A stretch of 64,000 bases of DNA from Pseudooceanicola antarcticus (GCF_900215355.1 NZ_OBEA01000009.1:78197-142196); one strand, 5' to 3'. Shown: positions 17,001 to 25,717, counted from the first letter of the stretch. The notes: generated from the sequence alone by a model not told the origin. Made by a program: numbers and translations.

Positions 17001-17319
17001 TCAAGAAAAGCAGTACGAATACTTGGTGGATTTGAACCGTGTCGGGGATGCGTACGAAATCTTAGTCAGTGTCATGGAGAATGCTCAGGCGTTTTCTTGG
17101 TTGGACGCTGAGTGGCACCGGAAGGTATCTGACCGTCTGCACTTGAAATATATGCAGCTTTGCCAGACAATGGCCGTGCCAGCCGATCCGAAATTTCTTC
17201 GACCTCCAGCGCCCTTTTCCATTGGGCCGGTTGATGTTTCGCCGCCAACAGATGATTTTCAGCTCAGCACCTACACCTTCTCATACGACTTAAATTGGTT
17301 GGGCGATTTTAAACTTTAG
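14059..17319 (+). CDS. STAND-type NTPase with C-terminal TPR repeats, probable antiphage sensor
   Basis: The 1086-residue protein has the order of a STAND sensor. An N-terminal domain of unknown type (1-190) is followed by a NACHT-like NTPase with Walker A at 228-235 (GPGGSGKT) and Walker B at 274-282 (VALIIDYPE), a winged-helix-like stretch, and TPR-type helical repeats from about 610 to 1050 (LLRKANALIAHG, NLGLLYRYQCNALFKIGHLE). STAND proteins bind a trigger through the repeats, oligomerise and activate the N-terminal effector. No recognised nuclease, protease or TIR motif is seen in residues 1-190. GTG 14059 follows GGGGAAAG. Location beside the SIR2-HerA operon in a mobile element supports a defence role. 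Confidence 0.82.
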   Translation: MAQLEFSTFQELLERRVAKQALYDAVKPELQRYAEIAKGAMSGAAYNEILDAAFKASGGDGRPPVISDPSALVRRMGKGKDGKGTAYGTDPIHVYRIYYFFLFHDDARLAPYGERISQALFGKSFYDEFERDMIRLGIPRPRHLPAVKIARLGPISISLGNAANLQPLEIDQHFEATLTEDGIPDVYAALHWSARLSNLHGRTEEHKRLMAWALDDASNRAKVMLISGPGGSGKTRLAAHVVTRLVHDKDKLWHGDFLPSNPDGAIYNGAGNGVALIIDYPEERTAEVKAILKSAAEGTEYDRPIRIILVSRQDRQSWLKILNDPGYPNFEEIRLEAKPYLDFEDAETIAHDVMEDYPGSIGRRGKIRAKFLPDWLNHDPVHRLPLNVVAASVHAVLFPDRAFSLNGKGVLSALADFELRRVRSYSERDLGARNALEKLLALSLLTPTGLGKDTIHELGESGICEGKTGNHLLEAVQATPFWRKRTATQPGHLVRIEPDLPAAAFLTKALKLDDPPPGLAGWMAPAAAEAKEDFGDILARVIADIASFDVEAGRAVEQVSIAMLDTRPKLLTPLYRIAYRPTSTFSAKFVVAICDRLLALNQPDPTRAALLLRKANALIAHGANSDALSVIEEGIDRFQALDGDGNDEIHANLGLLYRYQCNALFKIGHLEHAEWAIHDSAQYFEQLFRNNPERYAEDYAATLDTFAAICSETERLEKAVSYSAEAIRLLKEVDRLRPGTVKEAIGVSSLNQSRFLLQAGRHGQALEAIDGSIEIFKELSEGNVSRYKPMLIQALLNRGATLASTGSYDENLVALQEAEKLCEPIAALHPVVFLPQLALIELNRSNALMRLERFQEAIVAAGQAEENYRAALGSSGDATNSQLAQAMHNKAMAQYLANLHDDAVLTVNEALELFQETPDVSKGAQNIVSGMLADFLHLKAVNLFALTKVESALVAIAEAVATLEKLQAAEPERHIKKLCAFQEKQYEYLVDLNRVGDAYEILVSVMENAQAFSWLDAEWHRKVSDRLHLKYMQLCQTMAVPADPKFLRPPAPFSIGPVDVSPPTDDFQLSTYTFSYDLNWLGDFKL

Positions 17320-17370
17320 AATCGGGTACTTCTTATCCTTAGAAGCAGAACTTAGCCAATAGCGCTGAAC

Positions 17371-17668
17371 GCAAGATGTGTGTTGTACTACAACACCAAT
17401 CTTGCCAGGGAGACGCTGCGCTCTCCCGTGGACCCTCTAGCCGTGGCTCTTCCAGGGTATCGAACCCATTTCAGAGCCAGTAGACCGTATCGCCGGTCAA
17501 TCGCTCGCAGGCCTTGGAGACGTGCCTCTCCACCTGCACCGAACCATGCCCGAAACGTCTGACCGTTCGATCACCAATCAGGGGAGCGTTCCTGCTCCCA
17601 CCGATACCCCCATGACCATTTCATGGAGACGATTTCATCGAGAGCAAAGGGCGTTCCGGCCCTTGTGC
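17371..17668. ncRNA. hairpin-dense non-coding region, candidate structured RNA
   Basis: The 518-nt gap after the STAND gene (17320-17837) holds no credible gene. Seven stems follow each other: GCAAGAT/ATCTTGC enclosing GTGTTG/CAACAC (17371-17405); GGGAGA/TCTCCC (17408-17427); GGCTCT/AGAGCC enclosing GGGT/ACCC (17445-17478); GACCG/CGGTC (17483-17498); GGAGA/TCTCC (17516-17531); GGGAGC/GCTCCC (17582-17599); and AAGGGC/GCCCTT with flanking GCA/TGC (17644-17668). Such a density is unusual. The strand and whether it is transcribed are unknown. The remainder, 17669-17804, shows nothing clear. Confidence 0.35.
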
Positions 17669-17804
17669 AATCCTGACCAAGAAGAGAGCTTTCGCGCTGC
17701 CCTTCCTTGGAACCATCCCATCGAACAGGAGCCTTCGCGCCCCTTGAATCCCAGACCATGCGTGTACCGACTAGATTCCATCACCGCATTGACGCTGAAC
17801 CGCA

Positions 17805-17833
17805 CTGTGGGCCGCGCCGCCCTGTTCCCACAG
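17805..17833 (-). terminator. hairpin just after herA, probable end of defence operon
   Basis: CTGTGGG (17805-17811) pairs with CCCACAG (17827-17833) across a 15-nt GC-rich loop, 4 nt beyond the herA stop. There is no clear T-run, so this may be a processing or 3'-end stem. Confidence 0.4.
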
Positions 17834-17837
17834 GCAG

Positions 17838-19541
17838 CTACGTGCCTTCGCCATCATCAGTTTGCTCCGTATTCGACAGCAACGGCGGTCGCTCTTGCAT
17901 CCGCCACCGCCGCACCACGTTGGTCACATGGTCAGCATCCGCACCGTCCGTTTCCCACAGAGCTGCGAACGGCACATCGGCGCTTTGCGGCATATGAGCT
18001 TTGTCAAGATCGTTGAAGCGCAGCCGTACCGGCACGACAGTGCCTTCGCCGACGACCAGAGCTTCTTGCGTGCGCAGGGTCGGCAAGATGCTCACGAGGC
18101 TCCGCACGGAATCGGGCAACGCACGCTGGACGAAATTCTGATCCTGCTCGTTGCTCATGCGCAGCGCAATCAACGTGTTGCACTGTGAAAGGATCGACTC
18201 GGCCAGCTCGGAGGGGCGCTGCGAGATCAATCCTAGCCCAACACCATATTTGCGGCCTTCCTTGGCGATCCGCGACAATGCCTGCTTGGTTGGCTGGAAA
18301 GCGGCATCGTCACGCCGAGGTGCATAGCGGTGAGCCTCTTCACAGATCAACACTACCGGCACCTGTACCGGGCGAGGGCTCCAAACCGCAAAGTCAAAGA
18401 CCATGCGGCAGAGCACAGAGACCACGACATCGACAACATCAGATGGAACCCCCGAAAGATCGATGATCGAAAGGGGTTTGTTGCCTACCGGGATCCGCAA
18501 ATACTGAGCGACGATTTCGGCGAGCTGATCGCCCACAGTTTCATCAGGACGCATCATAAAACCAAAGCGGCTGTCCTGTTGCAGTGTTTCAGCCTTATTC
18601 TTGATCTTGAGATACGAATCCTGCCTGGAAGCCTGCGTTGGCATCGCCGCATCGATATGTGCCAACATATCACCTAGACGATATGGCACGGGGGTATCGA
18701 CCGTGATCTTCTCCGTAGGAATGTCATTAGCACCGAAATCGCGCCGCGCTGCCAAGATGGCATCCTTAAGAATATTGGTCTGGCTGGTAGCGACATGCTC
18801 TGTTTTGCCGATGAATAACTCGACGCTTTCTTCAAAGTTTAGGAGCCAATGCGGCAGATTCAGCGTGGTTGGATCAATCACTTCCGCCAGATCGGGGAAT
18901 GCCCGCCGGTACTCATTGTGCGGATCAAGCAATATTACATGGGCGCGCGGCGCAACTTCCAGAATAGAACGCAGCAACACCGTGACCGAACAGGATTTGC
19001 CGGACCCAGTAGTGCCCAGGATAGCGAAATGCTTGCCAAGCAACTCGTCGGTCAGCAAATACACCGGCAGGGATGCGGCTTGCGAAAGCGCTCCAATATG
19101 TACGCTCGGCTTGTCGGGACGGTTGTATATTCGTTGAAGCTCAACGACGCTTGCTACGAAGATACCCTGTCCTGGAAGGGGGTAGGTCACAACACCCCGC
19201 TGAAACATGAACTCATTTTCGCCGAGGCCGGTTCGTACAGCCTCACCGAACAGCTCAATTTCGAGCCACTTTGCGTCTGACGCGCCCTCACCAAGAGCGT
19301 CACGACCGGCAATTGCAGCCCCGCCTTCAAGCATGGTTTCGGTCATCCGAAGTGCTGTCACCACGCCAAAAACAAGTTTATCGCCCGCTTCGATCTTCAC
19401 AATTGAGCCGACCTGCCCAACTGCATAGCGGCGGCTCTTATAGGTCCGGTGGAGGTCTTCTACCGTTCCTTCAAGCTCGCCGATCACCTTGGAACCAGAG
19501 ACCTCGACCACGCGCCCGATTTTTAGGATTGGATCGCTCAT
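17838..19541 (-). CDS. herA: HerA-family hexameric ATPase/translocase
   Basis: HerA proteins are FtsK-HerA superfamily DNA translocases; in antiphage loci they assemble with SIR2 or nuclease partners. The 567-residue product has an N-terminal HAS-barrel-like region, Walker A at 176-183 (GTTGSGKS), Walker B at 202-211 (VILLDPHNEY), the conserved VPVVLICEEAHRYAP segment and ISQRPSEL. ATG 19541 follows GGGGGGAACTG and shares a base with the SIR2 stop, so the two are translated in tandem; a 15-codon upstream extension is rejected for lack of SD. It is the last gene of the five-gene defence operon. Confidence 0.93.
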   Translation of the reverse strand: MSDPILKIGRVVEVSGSKVIGELEGTVEDLHRTYKSRRYAVGQVGSIVKIEAGDKLVFGVVTALRMTETMLEGGAAIAGRDALGEGASDAKWLEIELFGEAVRTGLGENEFMFQRGVVTYPLPGQGIFVASVVELQRIYNRPDKPSVHIGALSQAASLPVYLLTDELLGKHFAILGTTGSGKSCSVTVLLRSILEVAPRAHVILLDPHNEYRRAFPDLAEVIDPTTLNLPHWLLNFEESVELFIGKTEHVATSQTNILKDAILAARRDFGANDIPTEKITVDTPVPYRLGDMLAHIDAAMPTQASRQDSYLKIKNKAETLQQDSRFGFMMRPDETVGDQLAEIVAQYLRIPVGNKPLSIIDLSGVPSDVVDVVVSVLCRMVFDFAVWSPRPVQVPVVLICEEAHRYAPRRDDAAFQPTKQALSRIAKEGRKYGVGLGLISQRPSELAESILSQCNTLIALRMSNEQDQNFVQRALPDSVRSLVSILPTLRTQEALVVGEGTVVPVRLRFNDLDKAHMPQSADVPFAALWETDGADADHVTNVVRRWRMQERPPLLSNTEQTDDGEGT

Positions 19542-20617
19542 CAGTTCCCCCCGGCAATATATGAAACCAGATTTTCGAATTTCCACAGATCGGCTTCTAA
19601 GACGCCGAGGGACGATTCCACATCAAGGGCATGTCCGATAAACCCGCCATTGTCCTTGCCGCCAATGAAGACGCTAAAGCGAGAATCGCAGCGGTCACAG
19701 AACGCTTGCAAACGCTGATCCTGCTTATCGCGATCCTGCTCTGGTCCCACGAAGGCGATGACGGTGAGATTGCTTTGCGGAGAATTTATTGCATCGCAAA
19801 TGGCTTCGTTGATGTGCTCGTCATTAAAGCTGTAGCCGAGCACGACGAGGTGATTATTGACACCGGTTCGCCGCAACCGGTTCCGAAAGCGGCCAATCAG
19901 TGTTTCATATACCCCATACTGGGTTTGTATGTATTTTTGCTCAGAGGGATACACCACCACCGGCTCATCCGCAGCATCTTCGTTTGCGTTGCGTCCACGC
20001 CGGACATGACCATCGGCATCGCGTGTCCAGTTGATGGAGCCGTGGAGCTTGTGAATCCGATATGCGATCCCTGGCCCAGCCTCATCAAAGGTTTGCGGAT
20101 CGAACCAGGCGCGATTGGTGCCGCGAAAGCCGTCAGAGTATGGCAATCGAAGAGAATCCAGACTAGCCTCAAGCAGCGTATCGTAATTTAGGCTGAATAC
20201 ATCGCGAGGACCGCGTTCACGAGCACCGCGCAGGCGCTGTAAGAACCGCTCGTGATGACCGCTCGAACTCCAGTCATCAGCCACTTCGCTTACAACGCGT
20301 TTCTTGATTTCGGCAAGCCATCCATCAATCTCATCGACGGTAATTTCATGCGCATCGCCGGTCATGATCGTGTTCAGAATCTCGCGGTAACGGACGAGAT
20401 AGTTGATTAAGTCCTCAATTGTTGGGGGGCGGTCACCCGCAGGCTTTAGTCCGGCAAAATGATCGAGTAGCTTTTGATCGAGACCGTTCAAAACGCTCTC
20501 CGTGAGTTTGCCGATTAGTGGCTTGCCTGCGCAAGCGCTGCAACCTGCACCGATCAGAAAGCAGGTGTCGTTTCCGGTGAGCCATTCGGTGATTTGTTCA
20601 CGGACATCGCTACTCAT
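19541..20617 (-). CDS. SIR2-domain protein, probable NAD-degrading effector partnered with HerA
   Basis: The 358-residue protein shows the SIR2-like NAD-binding signatures: FLIGAGCSACAGKP (GAGCS at 23-27), FSLNYD (141-146) and KLHGSINW with the expected catalytic His192. In antiphage systems such domains deplete NAD and arrest the infected cell. The C-terminal part (VVLGYSFNDEHIN) completes the fold. SD GAGGAGG precedes the ATG. The gene is directly upstream of herA, as in known SIR2-HerA pairs, and 34 nt downstream of the restriction-methylase gene, so activity may be tied to that module. Confidence 0.92.
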   Translation of the reverse strand: MSSDVREQITEWLTGNDTCFLIGAGCSACAGKPLIGKLTESVLNGLDQKLLDHFAGLKPAGDRPPTIEDLINYLVRYREILNTIMTGDAHEITVDEIDGWLAEIKKRVVSEVADDWSSSGHHERFLQRLRGARERGPRDVFSLNYDTLLEASLDSLRLPYSDGFRGTNRAWFDPQTFDEAGPGIAYRIHKLHGSINWTRDADGHVRRGRNANEDAADEPVVVYPSEQKYIQTQYGVYETLIGRFRNRLRRTGVNNHLVVLGYSFNDEHINEAICDAINSPQSNLTVIAFVGPEQDRDKQDQRLQAFCDRCDSRFSVFIGGKDNGGFIGHALDVESSLGVLEADLWKFENLVSYIAGGN

Positions 20618-20651
20618 GAAAGCCTCCTCATTTTACTTTTTAACACACTTT

Positions 20652-23600
20652 TCATGAGGGCACCTGTACAGCTTCAATTGTTTCTGCATCATCCTTTGAT
20701 AGGCCGAATAGCGCGCTCACCTGGCGATCTAGCTGCGCCCGCGCATCCTTGGCCGTGCGCTCTCGCAGTGTCCGCTCCCGCGGCGTGCGCGCGGCAGTCA
20801 ATGCTGCTGCCGTCTTTACAACCTTTTCTGCCTGCTGCTCGATTGCTGCCTTCGTTGCATCATCTTCCGGGACGGGGATTGGCAGGTCTTTGATAAATTG
20901 CTTGCCGTGAGAATAATAACCGCCCCGGAATACGCTGGTGTTCGTTCGGATCATCGCTTCACAAAGCGGATGGTTCAGGACGGCAAGTAAATAGAGCGTT
21001 GAGATCGGAGCGTCATCCTTGGCACGGATCATGTAATATGGGCCGTTGCCGCCTCCAGTGATAATCGTGTTCGTCGTATCATAGGCGTAACGCGGCTCAC
21101 GGGAGAGAACGGGCAGTATGATTTTCGGGCTGTCGAACTTCGTCAGGCTTTGTGAGCGTCCATACTGATAGAATTGCCGCTCGTCAGCCGCGCCGCCGAC
21201 AATATTGCGTACTTCGAGCGTTTCGCGCTGCGCGCTCAAATATTCCAGACAGTGCGGGTAATTTTCCGCCATTTCATCGGGCTGCAATAGCCGGGCGCGC
21301 AGCTTGCCTTTTGGTGTGGTCACCAACTCGTAAGGAAAGATCATCCAGGCGTTGGCCTCAGGCTGGCCAAACGCATGAAGCGGCGCATCATGCAAACATG
21401 GGCGAAGGATGCCCCGCTCGATCCTCCATTCGCGGTCCTGCCACTCAATCCAGACATAATCATCGTCGGAGCGCGTGGGGCACAGGAAATAGATTTCATC
21501 TTTGCTGGTCTGAACGCCGACCTCGATGTTCGAGAGCGCGTGCAGCCTCCCCGGAACCTCGTTTTTGATCCGCGCAAAGAGTGCGCGCACGTCCTCTTGT
21601 CCGAACGCCCAGGGGGCTTCGCTCATTTCAGAGGCAGGCACCGATGTTACCGTGCCCGTCCGGCCATAGCGCCATTCTTCCAACGGACAGGCTTGCTCTA
21701 CACTGACCGCCTCGCGGCCAGCGCGGTCCATGACCAGAATGCAGGTATAGTTGGACGTGCCGCGCCCAAAGACCGGTTTCACCCCGAAGTTGACGATCTC
21801 TTCCAGAACCGGCGAGTGGGTCAGAAGTCCGCGCAGCGCCCGGCCTGAGCGGATCGTCATGAACTTGTTCGGGACAATAACGCCAATGCGTCCTGTTTCC
21901 TTGATCAGGCCGAGGGAGCGCTCGATGAACAAGGCATATTTATCAAAATTATCCTGACGCGCCGTGCTATAGGGGGATTCTGTTGCGTGATAAAACGCGG
22001 CCTCCTCAGGCGAGTAGGCGACCATGTTCTGAATACGAATATAAGGTGGGTTGCCAACGATGACATCGAAACCGCCTGCGACCATTTCGTCGGCAAACTC
22101 GTCCTGCCAACGGAATGGCTTGATCACGTCATACAGCGCCGCTGGCAGCGGACCACACGCAGCCTCCCACTCCTGCGTACTCACAAGCGAATTGCCGCAG
22201 CGAATGCGGCTATCGAGCGCGGGCAGCGCCGCATGCCTCTTGCGGCGCACATAATCTTTCAGCGCTGCCTCGCTTTCCTCCTCGATAAGCTTGAGTAGCA
22301 GACTGAATTGTGCGACCTCAACGGCATTGGCATCGATATCGACGCCGCGCAGATGTGCCAGCAGTATGCGGCGCTTTTCGTCAAAGGTCAGCCGCCAGGA
22401 ATTTTCGCCGATCTGATAGATCGTGGTGCCCGCATGCGTCTCCGGGCCGGTTGCGACATACCAATCCAGATAATGGCCGAGCAGGAAGTCGTAGGCGGAG
22501 AGCAAAAAGATACCGGAGCCACAGCATGTATCGGCTAGCGTGAAGGCCGCTAGTTCTTGTGGAGAACGGCCAGTAAGGAGCGGACCGAGCGCGCGGGCAA
22601 CAATAGCATCGGCGATAAATCTGGGCGTAGGCACCACGCCGCCACTTTCGCGGATTTCCGGCTTGCTGGTGATGGTGACAGCGCCATCCTGCACCACGAT
22701 CACTTCACCGAGGAATTGCTCATAGATTTCGCCCAGCACCTCGGTTTCAATCACCGCAAATGTGTAGGGGCTGAGCGGGTAATACAGCTCGTCGATGATG
22801 CTTTGCAGCACCTCGTCACTGATCCGTATACCCAGCGGGTCATCGTCTATCAGGTGGAACAGCCCCGAGTTGTAAAATTCATCGGCGCGACGCAGGACAT
22901 CCATCAAGGCATCAAAAGTTGCGCTGCCATCGAGGTTCTTGAGCGTCTCGTATTTCTCTATCTCACGGTCTTCGCAAATTCGAAGGAAGACGATCCGCGA
23001 GAGAAAAAGCTGCACCGCGTAGGTCAACTCTTCCGAGCTGAGGCCAGGCGTGTTTGCGTGGATATCGGCGGCGAGGCGCGCACGCCAATTGCGAACCTGA
23101 TTGAGAAAGAAGTCATCGAATTGCTGCGAGCCATGTCGCGTCGTATCGATGGCAAAACGTCTGTCGAATGCGCCGGAGAGCACGCTTTCCCGTGAGAGCA
23201 ATGACCACAGCTCATCAAACCGGGCATCAAAGTCCCGGTATCCGAACTGATGCAGCCGTGCGACGTGCACTTCGTCGGTTTCAACCGGCACCGGCTTGCA
23301 ATCATAGATGACTAGCTGGTGAAAATTGGTGACAACCGATATTGGTAAGCTTGCCGAATACCCGTAGCGCCGTGCCTGGAACGCGGGGGCGCGGTCACGA
23401 TCAATTCGAACGCTAGGCTTTTTCGCCTCTATGAAAAGCTTGCGCTGCCGCGCAAGCCGAAGCTCATAATCTGGCCGTTTTGACAGGCGCTCTTCCCCAA
23501 CTTCGACAGTCGCCTCTTCAATAACCTCACGGTAGATCAACGGCTGGGCGCGCCTATTATGTACGTCCCAGCCAAAAGCTTCGAGCAGCGGTGTTATGAA

Positions 23601-23756
23601 TTCCGTACGGGCCTGAGTCTCATTATAGTTTGTATCGCGGTAATCCGCTTCGTTGAGTCGGAAGCGTTCAACAAGCTCAGCCACCCGAGCGCGGGCGTGT
23701 TCCTTCGCCTCATTGCTATCGGTAGCCACGGTTCCGGCTTGCGAAGCGTTACTCAT
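20652..23756 (-). CDS. fused PD-(D/E)xK nuclease and N6-adenine methyltransferase (type IIG-like)
   Basis: The 1034-residue protein has an N-terminal HsdR-like nuclease domain with E52, D96 in RPDYEL and E110-A-K112, a helical linker, then a gamma-class adenine methyltransferase with motif I at 407-413 (DTCCGSG) and NPPY at 567-570. A C-terminal target-recognition region follows (to about 980, including IITGGGNGPYYM and FIKDLPIPVP). Single-chain enzymes of this layout cut and methylate DNA. Its ATG overlaps the stop of the upstream methylase (ATGA). All key residues of both domains appear present, so it is probably active. The second methylase in the operon may protect the other strand or alter specificity. 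Confidence 0.9.
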   Translation of the reverse strand: MSNASQAGTVATDSNEAKEHARARVAELVERFRLNEADYRDTNYNETQARTEFITPLLEAFGWDVHNRRAQPLIYREVIEEATVEVGEERLSKRPDYELRLARQRKLFIEAKKPSVRIDRDRAPAFQARRYGYSASLPISVVTNFHQLVIYDCKPVPVETDEVHVARLHQFGYRDFDARFDELWSLLSRESVLSGAFDRRFAIDTTRHGSQQFDDFFLNQVRNWRARLAADIHANTPGLSSEELTYAVQLFLSRIVFLRICEDREIEKYETLKNLDGSATFDALMDVLRRADEFYNSGLFHLIDDDPLGIRISDEVLQSIIDELYYPLSPYTFAVIETEVLGEIYEQFLGEVIVVQDGAVTITSKPEIRESGGVVPTPRFIADAIVARALGPLLTGRSPQELAAFTLADTCCGSGIFLLSAYDFLLGHYLDWYVATGPETHAGTTIYQIGENSWRLTFDEKRRILLAHLRGVDIDANAVEVAQFSLLLKLIEEESEAALKDYVRRKRHAALPALDSRIRCGNSLVSTQEWEAACGPLPAALYDVIKPFRWQDEFADEMVAGGFDVIVGNPPYIRIQNMVAYSPEEAAFYHATESPYSTARQDNFDKYALFIERSLGLIKETGRIGVIVPNKFMTIRSGRALRGLLTHSPVLEEIVNFGVKPVFGRGTSNYTCILVMDRAGREAVSVEQACPLEEWRYGRTGTVTSVPASEMSEAPWAFGQEDVRALFARIKNEVPGRLHALSNIEVGVQTSKDEIYFLCPTRSDDDYVWIEWQDREWRIERGILRPCLHDAPLHAFGQPEANAWMIFPYELVTTPKGKLRARLLQPDEMAENYPHCLEYLSAQRETLEVRNIVGGAADERQFYQYGRSQSLTKFDSPKIILPVLSREPRYAYDTTNTIITGGGNGPYYMIRAKDDAPISTLYLLAVLNHPLCEAMIRTNTSVFRGGYYSHGKQFIKDLPIPVPEDDATKAAIEQQAEKVVKTAAALTAARTPRERTLRERTAKDARAQLDRQVSALFGLSKDDAETIEAVQVPS

Positions 23757-25510
23757 GCCTGGCTCCGTGTTTTCTTACCGGCGCGGCGGCGTCCAAGTCG
23801 CCGGTTCCGCATCTTCTCCCAGATGTCGCGTAGCATCGCGCATTCGGTCTTTGAAAGCCCCATTCGCCGCATCAAAATGCGGCGATTGTTTTCTTCAAGT
23901 ACGGTCTCAAGCCGACCGGCCCGAATTAATGCGTCACACTCTTCGAGCGGCAGGGCGTCGCCAAGAGTCGATGGCATAAGCAGCTTTTGCGCTTCGCTTG
24001 GCTCCAGTTCGAGAACGCCGCCTCCATAGCTACGCCCTTCGATTTCTGCAGAAGCAGCCGTCAAATAGCTGTAGCTATTAGCGACAATCTCGCGCGGATC
24101 CGCGCCATGGCTTCGCATGCGGTGAATTGTATCGGTCGCCGTCGCTTCGGCCTCATTGAGAACGATGCGAGGAAAGTCATATATCTGGCGAAAAACAAAA
24201 GCATCTGGCACATAGACAGAAGGCACGGCGTACCAGGGCGTACGCACCGAGCACTTATAGCCCTTATTCACGTCTTGGTTTTCGCCTAGCTGGATATAGT
24301 TAGCAAGAGCCCCTTTGGGCTTTGTGCCGTTGATTGGTGCCAGATGTAAAAGGTGCACCCGCTGCTCCTCGCTGGCGAGCGTACGCCAGCCAGCCTTATC
24401 AATCTTCGCGCCTATCAGATGGGAAGAGCGCCCGATCAGCGGGATTGTATAGCCTTGTAGACCAAGCTCTGCGACTTCGCTTTCGCGCAGTACAAAAAAC
24501 TGGTTCTTTCCCGTGACCACCCCGACGTTCACCGAAGCATAAGTGCCAAGCTCTACGGTATTTTCACCGGCGCGCAGAGCGCGCATGAAGGAAATTTCTT
24601 CTGCGTTTAGGAAATATTTGAGCCATTTTTCGCTATCATGGCAGACCGTTTTGGGTGATGCGCCCCTCAAAACCTCGTGCGGCGTGCGTCTGACGATATC
24701 GGCGACCGAGTCGCTTTCCGTCAAATTAACCTTGCAGGGATTGCTGGCCGAAGGCGCAGGGCGGGCCTCATCGGCGAGCAGGAGCAACACTTCTTGCTCA
24801 GCCTTTTCAAAGAACAGCTCGTTGCAGGCAATTAGATCGACGCGGCCAAACCTGTCGGTCAAAAATGAGCGCAACTGGGCTGCGTAACTTACTTGCAAAA
24901 GCTCTGCGGGAAGGACCAACGCCATGCGCCCGCCTTCCTTTAGCGCCGCTGCCGCCGCGACCACAAACGGCACCCAGATATTTGTTAGGCGGTTCGGAGA
25001 AAGACCTTGCCCATGCATGATATCCATCGCACGGCTGCGATGGGGCTCCGGAAAACTTTGATAGCGGATGAAGGGTGGATTGCCGACCACAACGTCAAAT
25101 TCCGGACGCCTTGGTTGGTTCCACCACGCAAAAAAATCGCTGTTTACTACAACATCATTAGCACGCATGCCCAAGCCATCCTTGAGGCGCATGCGGGCTT
25201 TATCAGCCTCATCCGGTATGATTTCGATTCCACGCAGATGGTTCGCACGAGCAGGGCCCTTTGCCCCCAAAGCTTCCAGGCGCATACTTGCAGCTTCTAG
25301 GAATGTGCCATCACCGCAGCTCGGTTCCAGTACAGTTTCGCCCGCTCCCCGGATCGCCCAAGCGCACAGCCAGCGCGCCAACTCAAACGATGTATAGTAG
25401 CCACCGCGCAGCTTGTCGGCGTCAAGCGCTGTGAAGCGTCCGCTATGGGTGCGCTGCGGCGTTTCCCTGGTCGCAGAATCCACCCCAACGCTACTTAGGT
25501 GCTTGTTCAT
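23753..25510 (-). CDS. N6-adenine DNA methyltransferase
   Basis: The 585-residue protein carries the AdoMet motif LEPSCGDG (62-68) and catalytic NPPF (144-147), preceded by the GGYYTSFELA segment of type I/IIG-like adenine methylases. The C-terminal half (about 330-560) is a probable target-recognition region with VNVGVVTGKNQFFV. ATG 25510 overlaps the upstream regulator's stop by 4 nt and is preferred to the 24-codon extension. Its own stop overlaps the next gene's start. A standalone methylase paired with a nuclease-methylase suggests hemimethylation of an asymmetric site or BREX/DISARM-like marking; the first is simpler. Confidence 0.9.
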   Translation of the reverse strand: MNKHLSSVGVDSATRETPQRTHSGRFTALDADKLRGGYYTSFELARWLCAWAIRGAGETVLEPSCGDGTFLEAASMRLEALGAKGPARANHLRGIEIIPDEADKARMRLKDGLGMRANDVVVNSDFFAWWNQPRRPEFDVVVGNPPFIRYQSFPEPHRSRAMDIMHGQGLSPNRLTNIWVPFVVAAAAALKEGGRMALVLPAELLQVSYAAQLRSFLTDRFGRVDLIACNELFFEKAEQEVLLLLADEARPAPSASNPCKVNLTESDSVADIVRRTPHEVLRGASPKTVCHDSEKWLKYFLNAEEISFMRALRAGENTVELGTYASVNVGVVTGKNQFFVLRESEVAELGLQGYTIPLIGRSSHLIGAKIDKAGWRTLASEEQRVHLLHLAPINGTKPKGALANYIQLGENQDVNKGYKCSVRTPWYAVPSVYVPDAFVFRQIYDFPRIVLNEAEATATDTIHRMRSHGADPREIVANSYSYLTAASAEIEGRSYGGGVLELEPSEAQKLLMPSTLGDALPLEECDALIRAGRLETVLEENNRRILMRRMGLSKTECAMLRDIWEKMRNRRLGRRRAGKKTRSQA

Positions 25511-25698
25511 CGCTCTTGCCCCACGTGGAACAAAGGCTGTTCGTCGCGAAGCAAGCGCTCTATAGCCTCTCGCACCACCCACGCCACCGAGACCTTATTT
25601 TTGTCTGCAATTTCGAGCAATTCCGTATGTTGCTCTTCGGTCAAGCTGACAGACAAGCGGTGCGATGCTTTGGGCGTGTTCTTTTTCTTTGCTGGCAT
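25507..25698 (-). CDS. ribbon-helix-helix regulator heading the defence operon
   Basis: The 63-residue protein matches the CopG-type fold: a basic arm (MPAKKKNTPKASHR), a beta strand LSVSL and two helices (TEEQHTELLEIADKNKV, VAWVVREAIERLL). Such proteins bind palindromic operators as dimers. It overlaps the methylase start by 4 nt, and a 13-bp palindrome CACCACTGTGGTG lies 30 nt upstream of its start. Autorepression of the whole operon is the natural reading. SD AGAGGATT precedes the ATG. Confidence 0.85.
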   Translation of the reverse strand: MPAKKKNTPKASHRLSVSLTEEQHTELLEIADKNKVSVAWVVREAIERLLRDEQPLFHVGQER

Positions 25699-25717
25699 GG
25701 TGCCGAATCCTCTTTTG

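Noticed and set aside
17445..17478. GGGTATCGAACCC as part of a tRNA
   Set aside because: It resembles a T loop, but no acceptor, D or anticodon arm is present around it.
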